A DNA stretch of 64,000 nt from Alcanivorax sp. DP30 (GCF_009882945.1 NZ_WTUY01000005.1:101815-165814), one strand, 5' to 3'. Shown: positions 25,566-34,259, counted from the stretch's first letter. Notes: generated from the letters alone by a model not told the origin. Made by a program: numbers and translations.

Positions 25566-27350
25566 ATGCTAATTAGGCACGTCGAGATAAGAAACTTCCG
25601 TGGTTTAAGAGAGCTTTTTTGGTTTCCAAAGCCAGGAGTGAATTGTTTAATTGGTCCTGGTGACTCAGGAAAATCCACTATCCTCGACGCCATAGATTTA
25701 GCTGTTGGGGCTAGGCGTCAGTATGTTTTTTCTGATTCTGATTTCCATCTGCATGACATTTCGCAAGATATTGATATCAGAGTTACCATCGGTCAGTTGA
25801 ACAACGATTTGATGAATATCGATAGGTATGGCCACTATCACCGAGGTTTTAACTCCGCTAATTTAACTATTGCAGATGAACCAATAGCTGGCACTGAAGT
25901 TGTTTTGACATTGCGTTTACAGGTCAAAGATGATCTAGAGCCAATTTGGGGGCTTTATTCTGAGCGAGCGGAAGTCGCTGGTGAAGAGAGAAACTTAGCG
26001 TGGGCTCATCGGCAAAACGTTTCTCCAATTAGATTAGGAGCATATTCAGCCCATCATATGGCTTGGGGGCAAAACTCTGTTCTCAATAAAATGTCAGTAG
26101 ATAAAGCACGTGCTGCTAGTGCGTTAGCAGCTGCTGCCCGGCAAGCCAGAAATACTTTTTCCGAAGTTGGCTGCGAAGGAGTTGATGATGTTCTTGGGAG
26201 GGTTACTGCTGTTGCTCAGAATTTAGGTGTGCCAGCACAAGATACACAAGCTTTGTTGGATGTTCGTGGTGTCTCGTTCTCGGGAGGGGCTATCGCACTT
26301 CATGATAACAGGAGCGTACCACTAAAAAATCTTGGGACGGGGTCATCTCGACTTCTGGTAACAGGACTACAAAATCATGTTGGATCATCATCGGTAACTA
26401 TCATTGATGAGGTTGAGCATGGTCTAGAGCCCTATCGCATTTTAAGACTTCTCGATGAGTTAGGAGCCAAATCTGACAGAGTAGACACACAGGTCTTCAT
26501 AACAACTCATTCACCAATTGTTTTACGAGAGCTAAATGCTGGTCAGCTTTCTATTGTTAGGAATGGAACAATACCTACTCCGCCACAGCAAGAGAGGGCA
26601 GAAGGTGGAGTCGAACAACAAAATATCATTCTTAACACCGTTACCCCTCTCAGCGGCACTGAAGAAGAGCAAAAGCTATTGCGTACTAATGCAGAGGCGT
26701 TCCTGGCTCCCAGTATTATTGTTTGTGAAGGCAAAACTGAAATTGGTTTAATGCGTGGACTCGATTTTAATTACACTTCAAGAGGATGTCGTAGTTTAAT
26801 AGCGCATGGCTGTTACTGGGCTGATGGAAATGGAGATCCTTCTCTATTTGTCAGGGCAAGAATATTCGCCCAATTAGGCTATCGAGTAGCAATACTCATG
26901 GATTCTGATGTTGCAACTCCTCCAGCAATCTTAACTGAAATGGCGACTAGGAATGTATCGATTCACAGATGGCCAAATGATCACTCGACCGAAAGCGTAA
27001 TATTTATGTCGGCCCCAGAGGAATGTATTCAACAACTATTGTCCATAGCATGCGAATGGAAGTCTGATGATGCAGTTGATGATCGACTTAAGAAGGCTTC
27101 TAATGATGCGTGCACATTAGCTTTGTGCAGAGATCAGTTTCAAGATTATATGCGACCTTTTTTAGCTCAAGCAGCTGGAAAAGGGAGTTGGTATAAAGAT
27201 ATAGAACCCGCAGAAAGGGTAATGCGCGAAGTTATCGCGCCAAACTGGGCGCGTTGTCAAGGAATGTTAACACAGCCTCTTTGGAGCTTAATTCAATGGA
27301 TACAACAGGCTCCTACAGCGCAGCCCGAGCAGCAGGCGCAGGCCCAATAG
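25566..27350 (+). CDS. OLD-family ATP-dependent nuclease, GajA-like
   Basis: 594 residues. N-terminal ABC/SMC-type ATPase: Walker A GPGDSGKST (30-38), signature LGTGSSR (256-262), Walker B TIIDEVEHG (278-286), H315 in TTHSP. C-terminal TOPRIM: E388 in VCEGKTE and D446/D448 in LMDSDV. This is the GajA/OLD nuclease layout (usual length about 580). In Gabija, GajA nicks DNA when nucleotides are depleted during phage infection. The helicase partner starts at the very next base. It is preceded by 84 non-coding bases after attC 8 with AGAGGTGG as ribosome binding site, so it may have its own promoter. GC content is well below the chromosome. Confidence 0.88.
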   Translation: MLIRHVEIRNFRGLRELFWFPKPGVNCLIGPGDSGKSTILDAIDLAVGARRQYVFSDSDFHLHDISQDIDIRVTIGQLNNDLMNIDRYGHYHRGFNSANLTIADEPIAGTEVVLTLRLQVKDDLEPIWGLYSERAEVAGEERNLAWAHRQNVSPIRLGAYSAHHMAWGQNSVLNKMSVDKARAASALAAAARQARNTFSEVGCEGVDDVLGRVTAVAQNLGVPAQDTQALLDVRGVSFSGGAIALHDNRSVPLKNLGTGSSRLLVTGLQNHVGSSSVTIIDEVEHGLEPYRILRLLDELGAKSDRVDTQVFITTHSPIVLRELNAGQLSIVRNGTIPTPPQQERAEGGVEQQNIILNTVTPLSGTEEEQKLLRTNAEAFLAPSIIVCEGKTEIGLMRGLDFNYTSRGCRSLIAHGCYWADGNGDPSLFVRARIFAQLGYRVAILMDSDVATPPAILTEMATRNVSIHRWPNDHSTESVIFMSAPEECIQQLLSIACEWKSDDAVDDRLKKASNDACTLALCRDQFQDYMRPFLAQAAGKGSWYKDIEPAERVMREVIAPNWARCQGMLTQPLWSLIQWIQQAPTAQPEQQAQAQ

Positions 27351-28778
27351 ATGTCAGATGCAAGGACAGTTCTAGCTTCACATAGGGGCTTAGTTGAGGC
27401 ACCTGCAGGATGCGGCAAGACGCAGTTAATAGTAGAGGTTTTGGATCAAGCCTCGGAGCTACAAACATTAGTCCTGACCCACACGTCGGCAGGTGTGGCA
27501 GCACTTCGCAATAGACTGTTGGCGCGAGGTGTACCAAAAAACAGATACAAAGTAGCAACTATTGATAGCTGGGTAATACATACTATTGGATGTTATCCCC
27601 AATGTGCTGAATATGTTTTAGACCCCAATCATATTGATTATCTCCTCACTCGGCAGGCCGCTATTAGACTCTGTAATAATGAAACCGTCGGTTCAATTAT
27701 AAAAGCTAACTATGGCCGGTTACTGGTTGATGAATATCAAGATTGCTCTATTAGCCAGCACGCATTAATTTCTGCCCTCTCCAATATATTGCCAACAGTC
27801 GTTTTTGGAGATCCTTTACAGGCTATTTTTGGATTTGGGGGGGACGCATTGCCTCACTGGGGTAATGAAGTTTTAGCTTTCTACCCACATCTTGGAACTA
27901 TGGGTACCCCTTGGCGATGGAATAATTCGGGTGCAGGTGAGTTGGGAGCTTGGCTACTCCAGGTACGTCAATCGCTTATCGCAGGACAGTCCATTGACTT
28001 GCGAACGTGCCCAAACTTTATAGAGTGGTTACCAATTCCAGCCAATCCAGCTGAATTTATACAAGCCCAGATAAATATCCAGATTTCTATCAGTAATCAA
28101 TTTCCTGGGGATAATATTCTAATCATAGGAGACTCTATAAATCCTGATACCCGCCATTCGTACGCAAGTAGGGCACGGGGAGTTCAAGTTGTTGAAACTG
28201 TTGATCTTAGAGATACGTTAGATCACGTAAGAAATATAAATAACAAGATTGGCGCGCCGCTTCTTGAAGCAATCTTAGGCTTTCTTCGAAATGTAATGGT
28301 TAATGTTGATGGTAATCGGATGCTTACACGTATCCAATCAATAATGAACGGTCGCAATCGAACCCCGCCTACACCCCAAGAAAATGCGGCTGTGGGTTTA
28401 TGTCAGAACGGTGGGTATTCCGAAGCACTGATGTTTATTGAATCTATGAGCCAGGATACGAATCGTCGTGTATATCGAGGAACACCTTTTCGTTTACTTG
28501 TTGAAGCATTAAAAAGAGTCTCTTCTGATCCTAGTATGGATTTGGTTGATGTTTTTATCAGTATGCGAGAACAGCGAAGACATGCTGGCCGAATGGTGAA
28601 AGGGAAGTCAGTAGGTTCAACTTTACTTCTAAAAGGTCTAGAGGCAGACCATGTAATAATCCTCGATGCGGATCATCCTGACCCACGGAGAAAAATGGAT
28701 GCAAAACACTTATACGTTGCTTTGACGCGAGGAGCGAAGAGTGTAAAGATTTTTTCACGTAGTCCAATTTTGCCATGA
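27351..28778 (+). CDS. UvrD/Rep-like helicase, GajB-like
   Basis: 475 residues, superfamily 1 helicase: motif I APAGCGKT (17-24), Ia LTHTSAG, II LLVDEYQDCS (124-133), III VFGDPLQAIFGFGG (151-164), motif IV near WRWNNS, V LLLKGLEADHVII and VI LYVALTRG (about 452-460). Shorter than UvrD (about 720) and close to GajB (about 490), with little room for the accessory 1B/2B domains. Starts immediately after the nuclease stop codon, so the two are translationally linked. The pair fits Gabija or a class 2 OLD nuclease-helicase module. Confidence 0.87.
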   Translation: MSDARTVLASHRGLVEAPAGCGKTQLIVEVLDQASELQTLVLTHTSAGVAALRNRLLARGVPKNRYKVATIDSWVIHTIGCYPQCAEYVLDPNHIDYLLTRQAAIRLCNNETVGSIIKANYGRLLVDEYQDCSISQHALISALSNILPTVVFGDPLQAIFGFGGDALPHWGNEVLAFYPHLGTMGTPWRWNNSGAGELGAWLLQVRQSLIAGQSIDLRTCPNFIEWLPIPANPAEFIQAQINIQISISNQFPGDNILIIGDSINPDTRHSYASRARGVQVVETVDLRDTLDHVRNINNKIGAPLLEAILGFLRNVMVNVDGNRMLTRIQSIMNGRNRTPPTPQENAAVGLCQNGGYSEALMFIESMSQDTNRRVYRGTPFRLLVEALKRVSSDPSMDLVDVFISMREQRRHAGRMVKGKSVGSTLLLKGLEADHVIILDADHPDPRRKMDAKHLYVALTRGAKSVKIFSRSPILP

Positions 28779-28854
28779 GTAGATAGTCTACATTGCTGTG
28801 GCTGAACGACCGCTTTTGGCCGAATTTGGCCGTGGCGAAGTTGAATCAGGTAAC

Positions 28855-28926
28855 GTATAACAAGCGCAAGCAGTCGGATAAATTACTCGCTGCGCTCCCA
28901 ATTTCCCGCTGCTGCAAGCGTTAGTG
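28855..28926 (+). repeat. attC site 9
   Basis: GTATAAC (28855-28861) to GTTAGTG (28920-28926), with GCGCAAGCAGTCGGATAAAT and ATTTCCCGCTGCTGC arms. It closes the 3.4 kb nuclease-helicase cassette. Confidence 0.85.
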
Positions 28927-28941
28927 TAAAAGGGGATGGTG

Positions 28942-29307
28942 ATGCAGTATTGGCCTTACATTATTGTGATGCCCACGTTTTTTGGAGTTATCACTGGGGT
29001 AGTATTTGCGGTTGCGTCGAGGAAAAAGGTCAAATCAGTAGCTGAGCTATTGATTGCTGGGGTTTTTCTTGCAATCTTTTTCTCTATTCTTGCTGGTAGT
29101 GTTCCTGGGCCTTGGCAGGCGGCCAATGTGTATCTTTTGGAAAGTCCGGGATCCGGATCTGCCTCAGAGAAAATAGTTGAAGACTTTGTGGTGGAAGAGA
29201 TAAAGCTAATGCGATACCAAGTTGATTTTACTGTGGTGAGTATGGTTCCTTGTTTGTATATGGTTCGGCGGTTTATCGGTTCGCCAAATGAAGGAACTAA
29301 CAAGTAG
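28942..29307 (+). CDS. Cassette: membrane protein, unknown
   Basis: About 121 residues with hydrophobic segments near 3-27 and 36-55 and a weaker third near 93-108. ATG 28942 is preferred because AGGGG lies six bases upstream; ATG 28936 is too close. Followed by the beginning of an attC-like sequence that breaks down after about 20 bases. Function unknown. Confidence 0.65.
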   Translation: MQYWPYIIVMPTFFGVITGVVFAVASRKKVKSVAELLIAGVFLAIFFSILAGSVPGPWQAANVYLLESPGSGSASEKIVEDFVVEEIKLMRYQVDFTVVSMVPCLYMVRRFIGSPNEGTNK

Positions 29308-29395
29308 CTGCACAGGAAAATGTAACTCCCCCGCCTTAGTAGACACCTTCTTCTAACCAGAGGGGCTGGCGCACCGCTGGTTCGCTGAACGTGGT
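29294..29395 (+). repeat. Broken attC / array scar
   Basis: Starts like an attC (GAACTAACAAG then CTGCAC) but lacks the return arm and core. From about 29321 the sequence AACTCCCCCGCCTTAGTAG begins, which could be the end of an insertion sequence that removed the rest; this is a guess from the look of the sequence. Confidence 0.4.
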
Positions 29396-29419
29396 ATGCA
29401 AGAGGAAATCAGTATTGTG

Positions 29420-29767
29420 ATGGCTAACATACTTAAATTATTTCTGGCAGCTATATGTCTTGGTATGTTTTTCTATACCGGCTCGATTTTTGGTTTTTCT
29501 CTTGGTCATTTTTTGCTGCCTGTTATTTCTACGTTAATAGTTGTCTCCATCTTCTATAAGCCACTATCTCTTCCTATAAAAAATCTGTGCAAAGGCGTTG
29601 GCATTCTGTCATCACTTGCTTTTATTCTGCTTATGCTTGCTGCCACAATGGGTGGTTCATTTCATCTTTCCCCATCTAACCAAATAATTGCTTTTTTATT
29701 AGTGGGCATGGCGCTATTTGGTCTAACATCATTCTTTTGGTCAGAAAAAAAGAATGTCGGCAGATAA
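29420..29767 (+). CDS. Last cassette-like gene: four-helix membrane protein
   Basis: 115 residues, segments near 5-25, 29-45, 58-76 and 88-107. AGAGGA lies 14 bases before ATG 29420; GTG 29417 and ATG 29396 are alternatives. The stop codon overlaps AGATAAC, the R'' half of an attC. The following sequence AAGGCCCAGC...CGCTGCGCTTCCC resembles an attC but the final GTTA core is replaced by GTGATCC (about 29840), so the array ends here in a degenerate site. Family not recognised. Confidence 0.6.
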   Translation: MANILKLFLAAICLGMFFYTGSIFGFSLGHFLLPVISTLIVVSIFYKPLSLPIKNLCKGVGILSSLAFILLMLAATMGGSFHLSPSNQIIAFLLVGMALFGLTSFFWSEKKNVGR

Positions 29768-30053
29768 CAAGGCCCAGCAATTCGCAGCCTATGGCTGCCG
29801 GACTCGCTGCGCTTCCCGTTGTAGGCGGCGTGATCCCTTCTCTTTCGGCGCGATCGCCTCTCTATTCTGATTGGGCCAATAGGTCTGGTCGTGGCTGGAT
29901 TCAAGTTTCTTTCCTGCATGTGTGCCTTGTAACGGCGATCAGGCTCCCCATCTTTAACTGGCCTTGTTGTGTTTCCACAAGGCGCAAACCGTCGGGATGC
30001 TGTTGTGTTGTGGCATGACGATACCGTTCTGAAGTTGCTTGGGAATCTATGGT
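29768..30053. other. Junction between cassette array and core chromosome
   Basis: 286 bases without a gene. The first 70 hold the degenerate terminal attC; the remainder returns to chromosomal composition and leads to the next gene. Confidence 0.5.
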
Positions 30054-30632
30054 ATGGGGAAGCGTGTTGCAGTCATTCTGGGGAGTCCGGATTCCGGGAG
30101 TTTCTGTCGGGCATTGGCGGATGAGTATGTGAGCGCTGCTGAAAAGGCGGGTCATGAAATTCGTTATTTCCGTCTGGGAGAGATCGATTTCGATCCGGTG
30201 TTGCGTCATGGCTATAACCAGCGCCAGTCACTGGAGCCCGGATTACAGGAGGTTCAGGATGCAATTACCTGGGCGGAGCATCTGGTATTGGTGTATCCGG
30301 TTTGGTGGGGCTCCATGCCGGCGATCATGAAAGGCATGTTTGATCGTATCTTCCTGCCGGGTTATGCATTCAAATACCGGAAGAACTCACAGCTCTGGGA
30401 CAAGCTTCTGAAGGGCCGTTCTGCTCATGTGATCATGACCATGGATACCCCACCCTGGTATTTCAGGCTGGTTTATCGCAATCCGGCCAATCACCAGATC
30501 CGTAAAACGATTCTGGAGTTTACGGGTTTCAAGCCGGTCAATATCACAACTCTGGGGCCGGTACGATATGCCTCTGAGGCACGGCGAAAGAGTTGGCTTG
30601 AGCGGGTGACAGGGTTTGCCGGTCGTCTTTGA
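30054..30632 (+). CDS. NAD(P)H dehydrogenase (quinone)-like flavodoxin-fold protein
   Basis: 192 residues of the flavodoxin_2 family (KefF/MdaB/NQO type): VILGSPDSGSFCRALADEY at the N-terminus binds FMN or FAD phosphate, and VLVYPVWWGSMPAIMKGMFDR is the signature second flavin loop. Likely two-electron reduction of quinones or of electrophiles. ATG 30054 (MGKRVAV) is taken; the upstream TTG at 30039 has no ribosome binding site. Ends in a terminator shared with the convergent gene. Confidence 0.87.
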   Translation: MGKRVAVILGSPDSGSFCRALADEYVSAAEKAGHEIRYFRLGEIDFDPVLRHGYNQRQSLEPGLQEVQDAITWAEHLVLVYPVWWGSMPAIMKGMFDRIFLPGYAFKYRKNSQLWDKLLKGRSAHVIMTMDTPPWYFRLVYRNPANHQIRKTILEFTGFKPVNITTLGPVRYASEARRKSWLERVTGFAGRL

Positions 30633-30646
30633 GTGAGAGCCGCACA

Positions 30647-30677
30647 TAAAAAAACCGCACAGGGTGCGGTTTTTTTA
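30647..30677. terminator. Bidirectional terminator
   Basis: AAACCGCAC / GTGCGGTTT-type stem with A-run and T-run on its two sides, between two convergent genes. Confidence 0.92.
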
Positions 30678-30693
30678 TGCTTGAGATATGGGA

Positions 30694-31215
30694 TCAGAAG
30701 CGGCCGTTCAGACCCAACGCCAGGTTGGTGACTTCATCGCCGCTGCGGTCTACCACGCGCATGTATTCCAGGCTGACGAACATGTTGTTAGTCACGGTAA
30801 CGTCGACGCCCAGACCCAAGGACAGATCCTTGAAATTTTCGCCGTCGCTGCTGCCGTTATCGAATTCCACGGTGGTTTCCATGTAGCTGACACCGATGAG
30901 GCCGTAGGGGCGAACCGGCAAGGTGTTGGGGAACTGGCCGCGGAAGAAGGCGCCGTAGTAGCGGTCGATTTCCAGGTCGGCATTGCGAGTCAGTTCATCG
31001 TCGCCCATGCCCAGACCGAGGCGGAGTTCGCCACCCAGGGTTTCATCCTTGTTGATCCAGCTGCCGAACTTGAATTGCAGGGCGCTGGGTTTGGCGGAGG
31101 CGGTGGTGTTGTCCGGTTCGATCTTGCTGCTGACGTAGTCCAAGCCGGCAAAGCCGCCAGCATTGGCCAGCAGGGGCAGACTGCCAAGGGCAGCGATGAG
31201 CATTTTTTTCATCAT
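30694..31215 (-). CDS. Small outer-membrane beta-barrel protein
   Basis: 173 residues. Signal peptide (MMKKMLIAALGSLPLLANA), then alternating strands GLDYVSSKIE, LGGELRLGLG, RPYGLIGVSYMETTVEF, MFVSLEYMRVV, ending LGLNGRF with terminal F. Resembles OmpA-N/OmpW-like 8-strand barrels. Lies just downstream of the zinc genes in the same direction, but a 50-base gap and a different role are possible. ATG 31215 or 31212. Confidence 0.72.
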   Translation of the reverse strand: MMKKMLIAALGSLPLLANAGGFAGLDYVSSKIEPDNTTASAKPSALQFKFGSWINKDETLGGELRLGLGMGDDELTRNADLEIDRYYGAFFRGQFPNTLPVRPYGLIGVSYMETTVEFDNGSSDGENFKDLSLGLGVDVTVTNNMFVSLEYMRVVDRSGDEVTNLALGLNGRF

Positions 31216-31265
31216 TATCGGAGTGGTCCTTTCGCAAAGTGACATTGCCATGGATTGTAGCCAAT

Positions 31266-32000
31266 TCACCGCCGGGCTGCGATGGTCCGTGTCACAGCGG
31301 CGAGGATGGCTGCCGCCGCCAGAGTGGTAACCACGGCCGGGCCGCTGGGCCAGTCCAGCCAGAGGCTGGCGGCCAGGCCTGCCATATAGCCGATAATGCC
31401 TACGGCGGCGGCGATCAATATGGGACGTTGGCTGTGGTAGGCCGCCAGGGCAGGGAAGATCAGTGAAGCAAATACCAGGTACACGCCCACTGCCTGCACT
31501 GAGGCGGTAATGGCGATGGCAAAGGGCAGGTAGAAGGCCATTAGCGGATGGCGGAACAGGGCCATGGCTGCGAGGGCGGCAATGGCACTGGCGGCCAGGC
31601 CAAGCAGTTGAGGGGTGTCTGCCCAGAGGATCTGTCCGGCGAGGCTGGCGCTGAGGTGTTCGCCGCCGTGGGGATCGTTGGCGAGCATGAGTACGCTGGC
31701 GCTGGCCAGCACCACGAAGGTGGCACCAATCAGGGCTTCCTGTACCCGGTGGCCGAGTTTTTCCAGCTGGTGCAGCAGCAGGGCAAAGCCGAGCGCGGTG
31801 GCGATGGCGGCCAGTTGTAGCAGCCAGTCGCTTTCCACGTGGGCGAAGTGGCGCACGGCGAGCAGACCAGTGGCGGCGGCTTGCGCCACCGCCAGGTCGA
31901 TGAAGATGATGCCCCGCGCCAGTACCTGCCTGCCCAACGGGATATGGCTGGCGAGTACCAGCATGCCGGCGATGAACGCCGGCAGCAGGATATCAATCAT
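31266..32000 (-). CDS. Metal (zinc/manganese) ABC transporter permease, ZnuB-like
   Basis: 244 residues, ABC-3 family, about seven hydrophobic helices and the conserved FIDLAVAQAAATG loop that contacts the ATPase. Start ATG 32000 overlaps the stop codon of the binding-protein gene by ATGA, so they are coupled. No ATP-binding subunit is encoded beside it, which is unusual for the family. Confidence 0.85.
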   Translation of the reverse strand: MIDILLPAFIAGMLVLASHIPLGRQVLARGIIFIDLAVAQAAATGLLAVRHFAHVESDWLLQLAAIATALGFALLLHQLEKLGHRVQEALIGATFVVLASASVLMLANDPHGGEHLSASLAGQILWADTPQLLGLAASAIAALAAMALFRHPLMAFYLPFAIAITASVQAVGVYLVFASLIFPALAAYHSQRPILIAAAVGIIGYMAGLAASLWLDWPSGPAVVTTLAAAAILAAVTRTIAARR

Positions 32001-32932
32001 GGGTTGTCCCCCTGGCACACCTGGTGGGCGTTGACGAGACGCTGGATCAGGGTGTCATAGAGGCTGGCCAGGGTGTCTGTGCCCTCCTCGCCGGGTGATA
32101 GCGGCAGCTCCACGGCGCAGGCCGGGGTGCGGCTTGCCAGCCAGTTGGCGGCATCGTCGCCGTTAATGGGTCGGTAGAGGATCAGCTTCACCTGCTGCTG
32201 TTCGGTCTTGCTGACCAGTTTGGCCAGATGCCCCGGAGTCGGTGGCAGGCCGGGCTTGGGTTCCAGCTCGTCCACGCGTTGCATGCCCAGCCAGTCCAGC
32301 AGGTAGATCCAGGAACGGTGATGGGTGATTACCTTGAGACCTTTGAGGCTGGCGGCCTGTTGTTCCCAGTCAGCAATCTTCGGTTCGAAGACAGCCTGCC
32401 AGGCTTCTTGTTGCTGCTTGTACTGATCCGCGTTGCCTGGGTCCAGCGTGGCAAAGCGGTCGGCCAGTTGCTGGCTGAGGCTGACTATCCGGCGCGGATC
32501 CAGATGCACATGAGGATTGCCCATGGCATGGACGTCGCCGTCGGCCCGGTCCAGGGTGGTGGGAATTTCCAGCCGGTCTACCCGTTCGGCGGCCAGGAAC
32601 AGGCCAGGGGCCTGGCGCACATCCGGGTTGCCTCCGCGGTTGAGCAGTACCGGCAACCAGCCGGCTTCCAGCCCGGCGCCGTTGCACAGTACCAGATCTG
32701 CTCTGCGGACCTGGGCAAGCAGGCTGGGACGAGCCTGGATGTGGTGGGCATCCTGGCCCGGTGCGCTGGCGGTTTTCACGGTGACGAGGTCACCGCCGAT
32801 TTCCGTGGCCAGCTGGCCCCATTCCGGTTCACAGGCGAGGACTCGCAAGTCCGCTCGGGCGCTGAATGACGCCGCGCAAAGCGCGGCGATCAGCAGACGG
32901 GGGAGCATTGCTGAGAGTGTCTGCACTTTCAT
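31997..32932 (-). CDS. Metal ABC transporter substrate-binding protein, ZnuA-like
   Basis: 311 residues. Signal peptide ends at SARA-D. Metal-ligand histidines of the cluster A-I family are visible in GQDAHHIQARP, NPHVHLDPR and ITHHRSWIYL. It lacks the long His-rich loop of classical ZnuA. Expected to capture Zn2+ or Mn2+ in the periplasm and deliver it to the permease encoded next. GGGAG lies before ATG 32932, ten bases after the outer-membrane gene. Confidence 0.85.
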   Translation of the reverse strand: MKVQTLSAMLPRLLIAALCAASFSARADLRVLACEPEWGQLATEIGGDLVTVKTASAPGQDAHHIQARPSLLAQVRRADLVLCNGAGLEAGWLPVLLNRGGNPDVRQAPGLFLAAERVDRLEIPTTLDRADGDVHAMGNPHVHLDPRRIVSLSQQLADRFATLDPGNADQYKQQQEAWQAVFEPKIADWEQQAASLKGLKVITHHRSWIYLLDWLGMQRVDELEPKPGLPPTPGHLAKLVSKTEQQQVKLILYRPINGDDAANWLASRTPACAVELPLSPGEEGTDTLASLYDTLIQRLVNAHQVCQGDNP

Positions 32933-32942
32933 GTTAACTCCC

Positions 32943-34259
32943 TCAGAATGAGTGGGCGCCGTGGGCACCCAGGCTCAGGTTGTACTGCAGAAAGACCTGG
33001 TTGTACTCCTCGCTGCCATCATGGCCTTGCACGTCGTTGCGGTTGAATTGCAGGCGCAGCTTGGAGAACTCGGTGGCGTACCAGGTCAGCGCGGCGCTGT
33101 GCTGGCGGGACAGGCGGACTTCCTCGGTTTCGTCGCCCTCACTGAATTCACCACCGATACCACTGGCCGCCGTACGCAGGCCGATCTGCCAGCGTGGGGC
33201 GAAGCCGTAGTTCGCTTCCACGTAGGCGGCACCCTGTTCGCTGGTCACCGGCAGGCCCAGTTCGGCAGGGTCGCTGTGGAAAACGGCTTTCTGGTCGGAG
33301 TCGGCATAGAAGTATTCGCCGGCGATGCTCCAGCCGCCCTTGCCGTACTGGCCAGTGGGGAAGTGCTTGTAGACCGCTTGGGCGCCGTACACATCGGTAT
33401 CGCCTTCGGTGACGAACAGTTCGCCGCCGCCTTCCTCATGGAAGGACTGGCTGTCCTGGTGACGGGCCGCAGACAGGCCCAACTGGATGGCGCGGTGGGC
33501 GCCCAGGTCCGGGGCGTAGCGCAGGGTAAAGACGCCCAGTTGCGGGCCATCCTGCTCGGCCAGGTTCAGGTCCTCTTCGGTGACGGTGGTGCCCAGCTCG
33601 TCACTGATATCTTCGGCAATGTGCTCGGCGTCGATGATGCTGCCGGCACGTTCAAGGTTGTCCCCCTGGGTAATTTCCAGACCCAGTTGCAGGTAGCTGT
33701 CGGTCGGGGCCAGCCAGGTGAGCTGGATGCCGTCACCGCTGACGCCGTGATCGCCGAACAGGCTCAGATACGCCAGGTTCTGGTCGGCGAAGTTCCAGCT
33801 ATGGGGATGTTTCTCATTGTGGTAGCCGATGGCGCTGAGGAAACGGCCGGCTTTCACCTGCAGCCCGGCAGGCAGGGACTGGCTGCGGATCCAGGCTTCT
33901 TCCAGTTCGAAGTCGCCCTCGCTGCTGATGGCTGCGGACAGCCAGGCATCGAAGTAGCTGTCCACGCTGCCACTCATGGTCAGCTCGGTCTCGTTGAGGT
34001 TGAAGCCGCGCTTCAGGTCGCCGTGTTCATGATCGTGGTGGCCGCCGTGGCTGTGGAAGGCGCTGTCTGCATCTTCCAGCAGGGCAGCCCCTTCGCCGTC
34101 CACATTGTCGGTGTAGTACATGCCATCAAAGATCACGGAGAAGGCCGGGTTAAAGGCGGCCAGCGGATTATTGGCGGTACTGTTGCTGGTGTTCGCCTCG
34201 GCGGCAACCACGGAAGAAGAAGCGGCCAGCAGCGCACCGGCGAGAGAAAACTTTTTCAT
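32943..34259 (-). CDS. His-rich outer-membrane barrel protein, probable zinc uptake
   Basis: 438 residues. Signal peptide (ends VVAAE), followed near residues 65-80 by a His/Asp-rich stretch (HSHGGHHDHEHGD) and a long barrel with regular amphipathic strands; ends in terminal F (GAHGAHSF). His-rich outer-membrane proteins encoded with ZnuA/ZnuB are thought to take up zinc under scarcity. Not a TonB-dependent receptor of classical size, and no plug was recognised. ATG 34259 follows a clear signal sequence; the longer frame upstream is non-coding. Confidence 0.75.
   Translation of the reverse strand: MKKFSLAGALLAASSSVVAAEANTSNSTANNPLAAFNPAFSVIFDGMYYTDNVDGEGAALLEDADSAFHSHGGHHDHEHGDLKRGFNLNETELTMSGSVDSYFDAWLSAAISSEGDFELEEAWIRSQSLPAGLQVKAGRFLSAIGYHNEKHPHSWNFADQNLAYLSLFGDHGVSGDGIQLTWLAPTDSYLQLGLEITQGDNLERAGSIIDAEHIAEDISDELGTTVTEEDLNLAEQDGPQLGVFTLRYAPDLGAHRAIQLGLSAARHQDSQSFHEEGGGELFVTEGDTDVYGAQAVYKHFPTGQYGKGGWSIAGEYFYADSDQKAVFHSDPAELGLPVTSEQGAAYVEANYGFAPRWQIGLRTAASGIGGEFSEGDETEEVRLSRQHSAALTWYATEFSKLRLQFNRNDVQGHDGSEEYNQVFLQYNLSLGAHGAHSF

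Larger units (their letters stand above)
22185..29769 (+). mobile_element. Integron gene-cassette array lacking an integrase (CALIN)
   Basis: Succession of promoter-poor genes, all on the plus strand, each followed within a few bases by an attC-like site: R'' box ending YAAC overlapping or next to the stop codon, an imperfect palindrome, and a terminal GTTA core. Nine such sites are listed separately. Gene composition is AT-richer than the flanks and start codons lie 5-85 bases after each core. No tyrosine integrase is visible within the window, so the array is either the distal part of a larger integron broken by rearrangement or a cluster of attC sites lacking an integrase. Confidence 0.9.

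Noticed and set aside
25566..28778. PARIS, Septu or Zorya-type defence system
   Set aside because: The first protein has a TOPRIM nuclease and the second a full set of SF1 helicase motifs, which fits Gabija/OLD class 2 only.
29737..30018. 93-residue frame at the end of the cassette array
   Set aside because: Overlaps the degenerate attC, has no ribosome binding site and mixed composition.
30694..31215. Part of the zinc uptake operon
   Set aside because: Same direction as znuB-like gene, but no metal-binding motif; not strong enough to assign to zinc.
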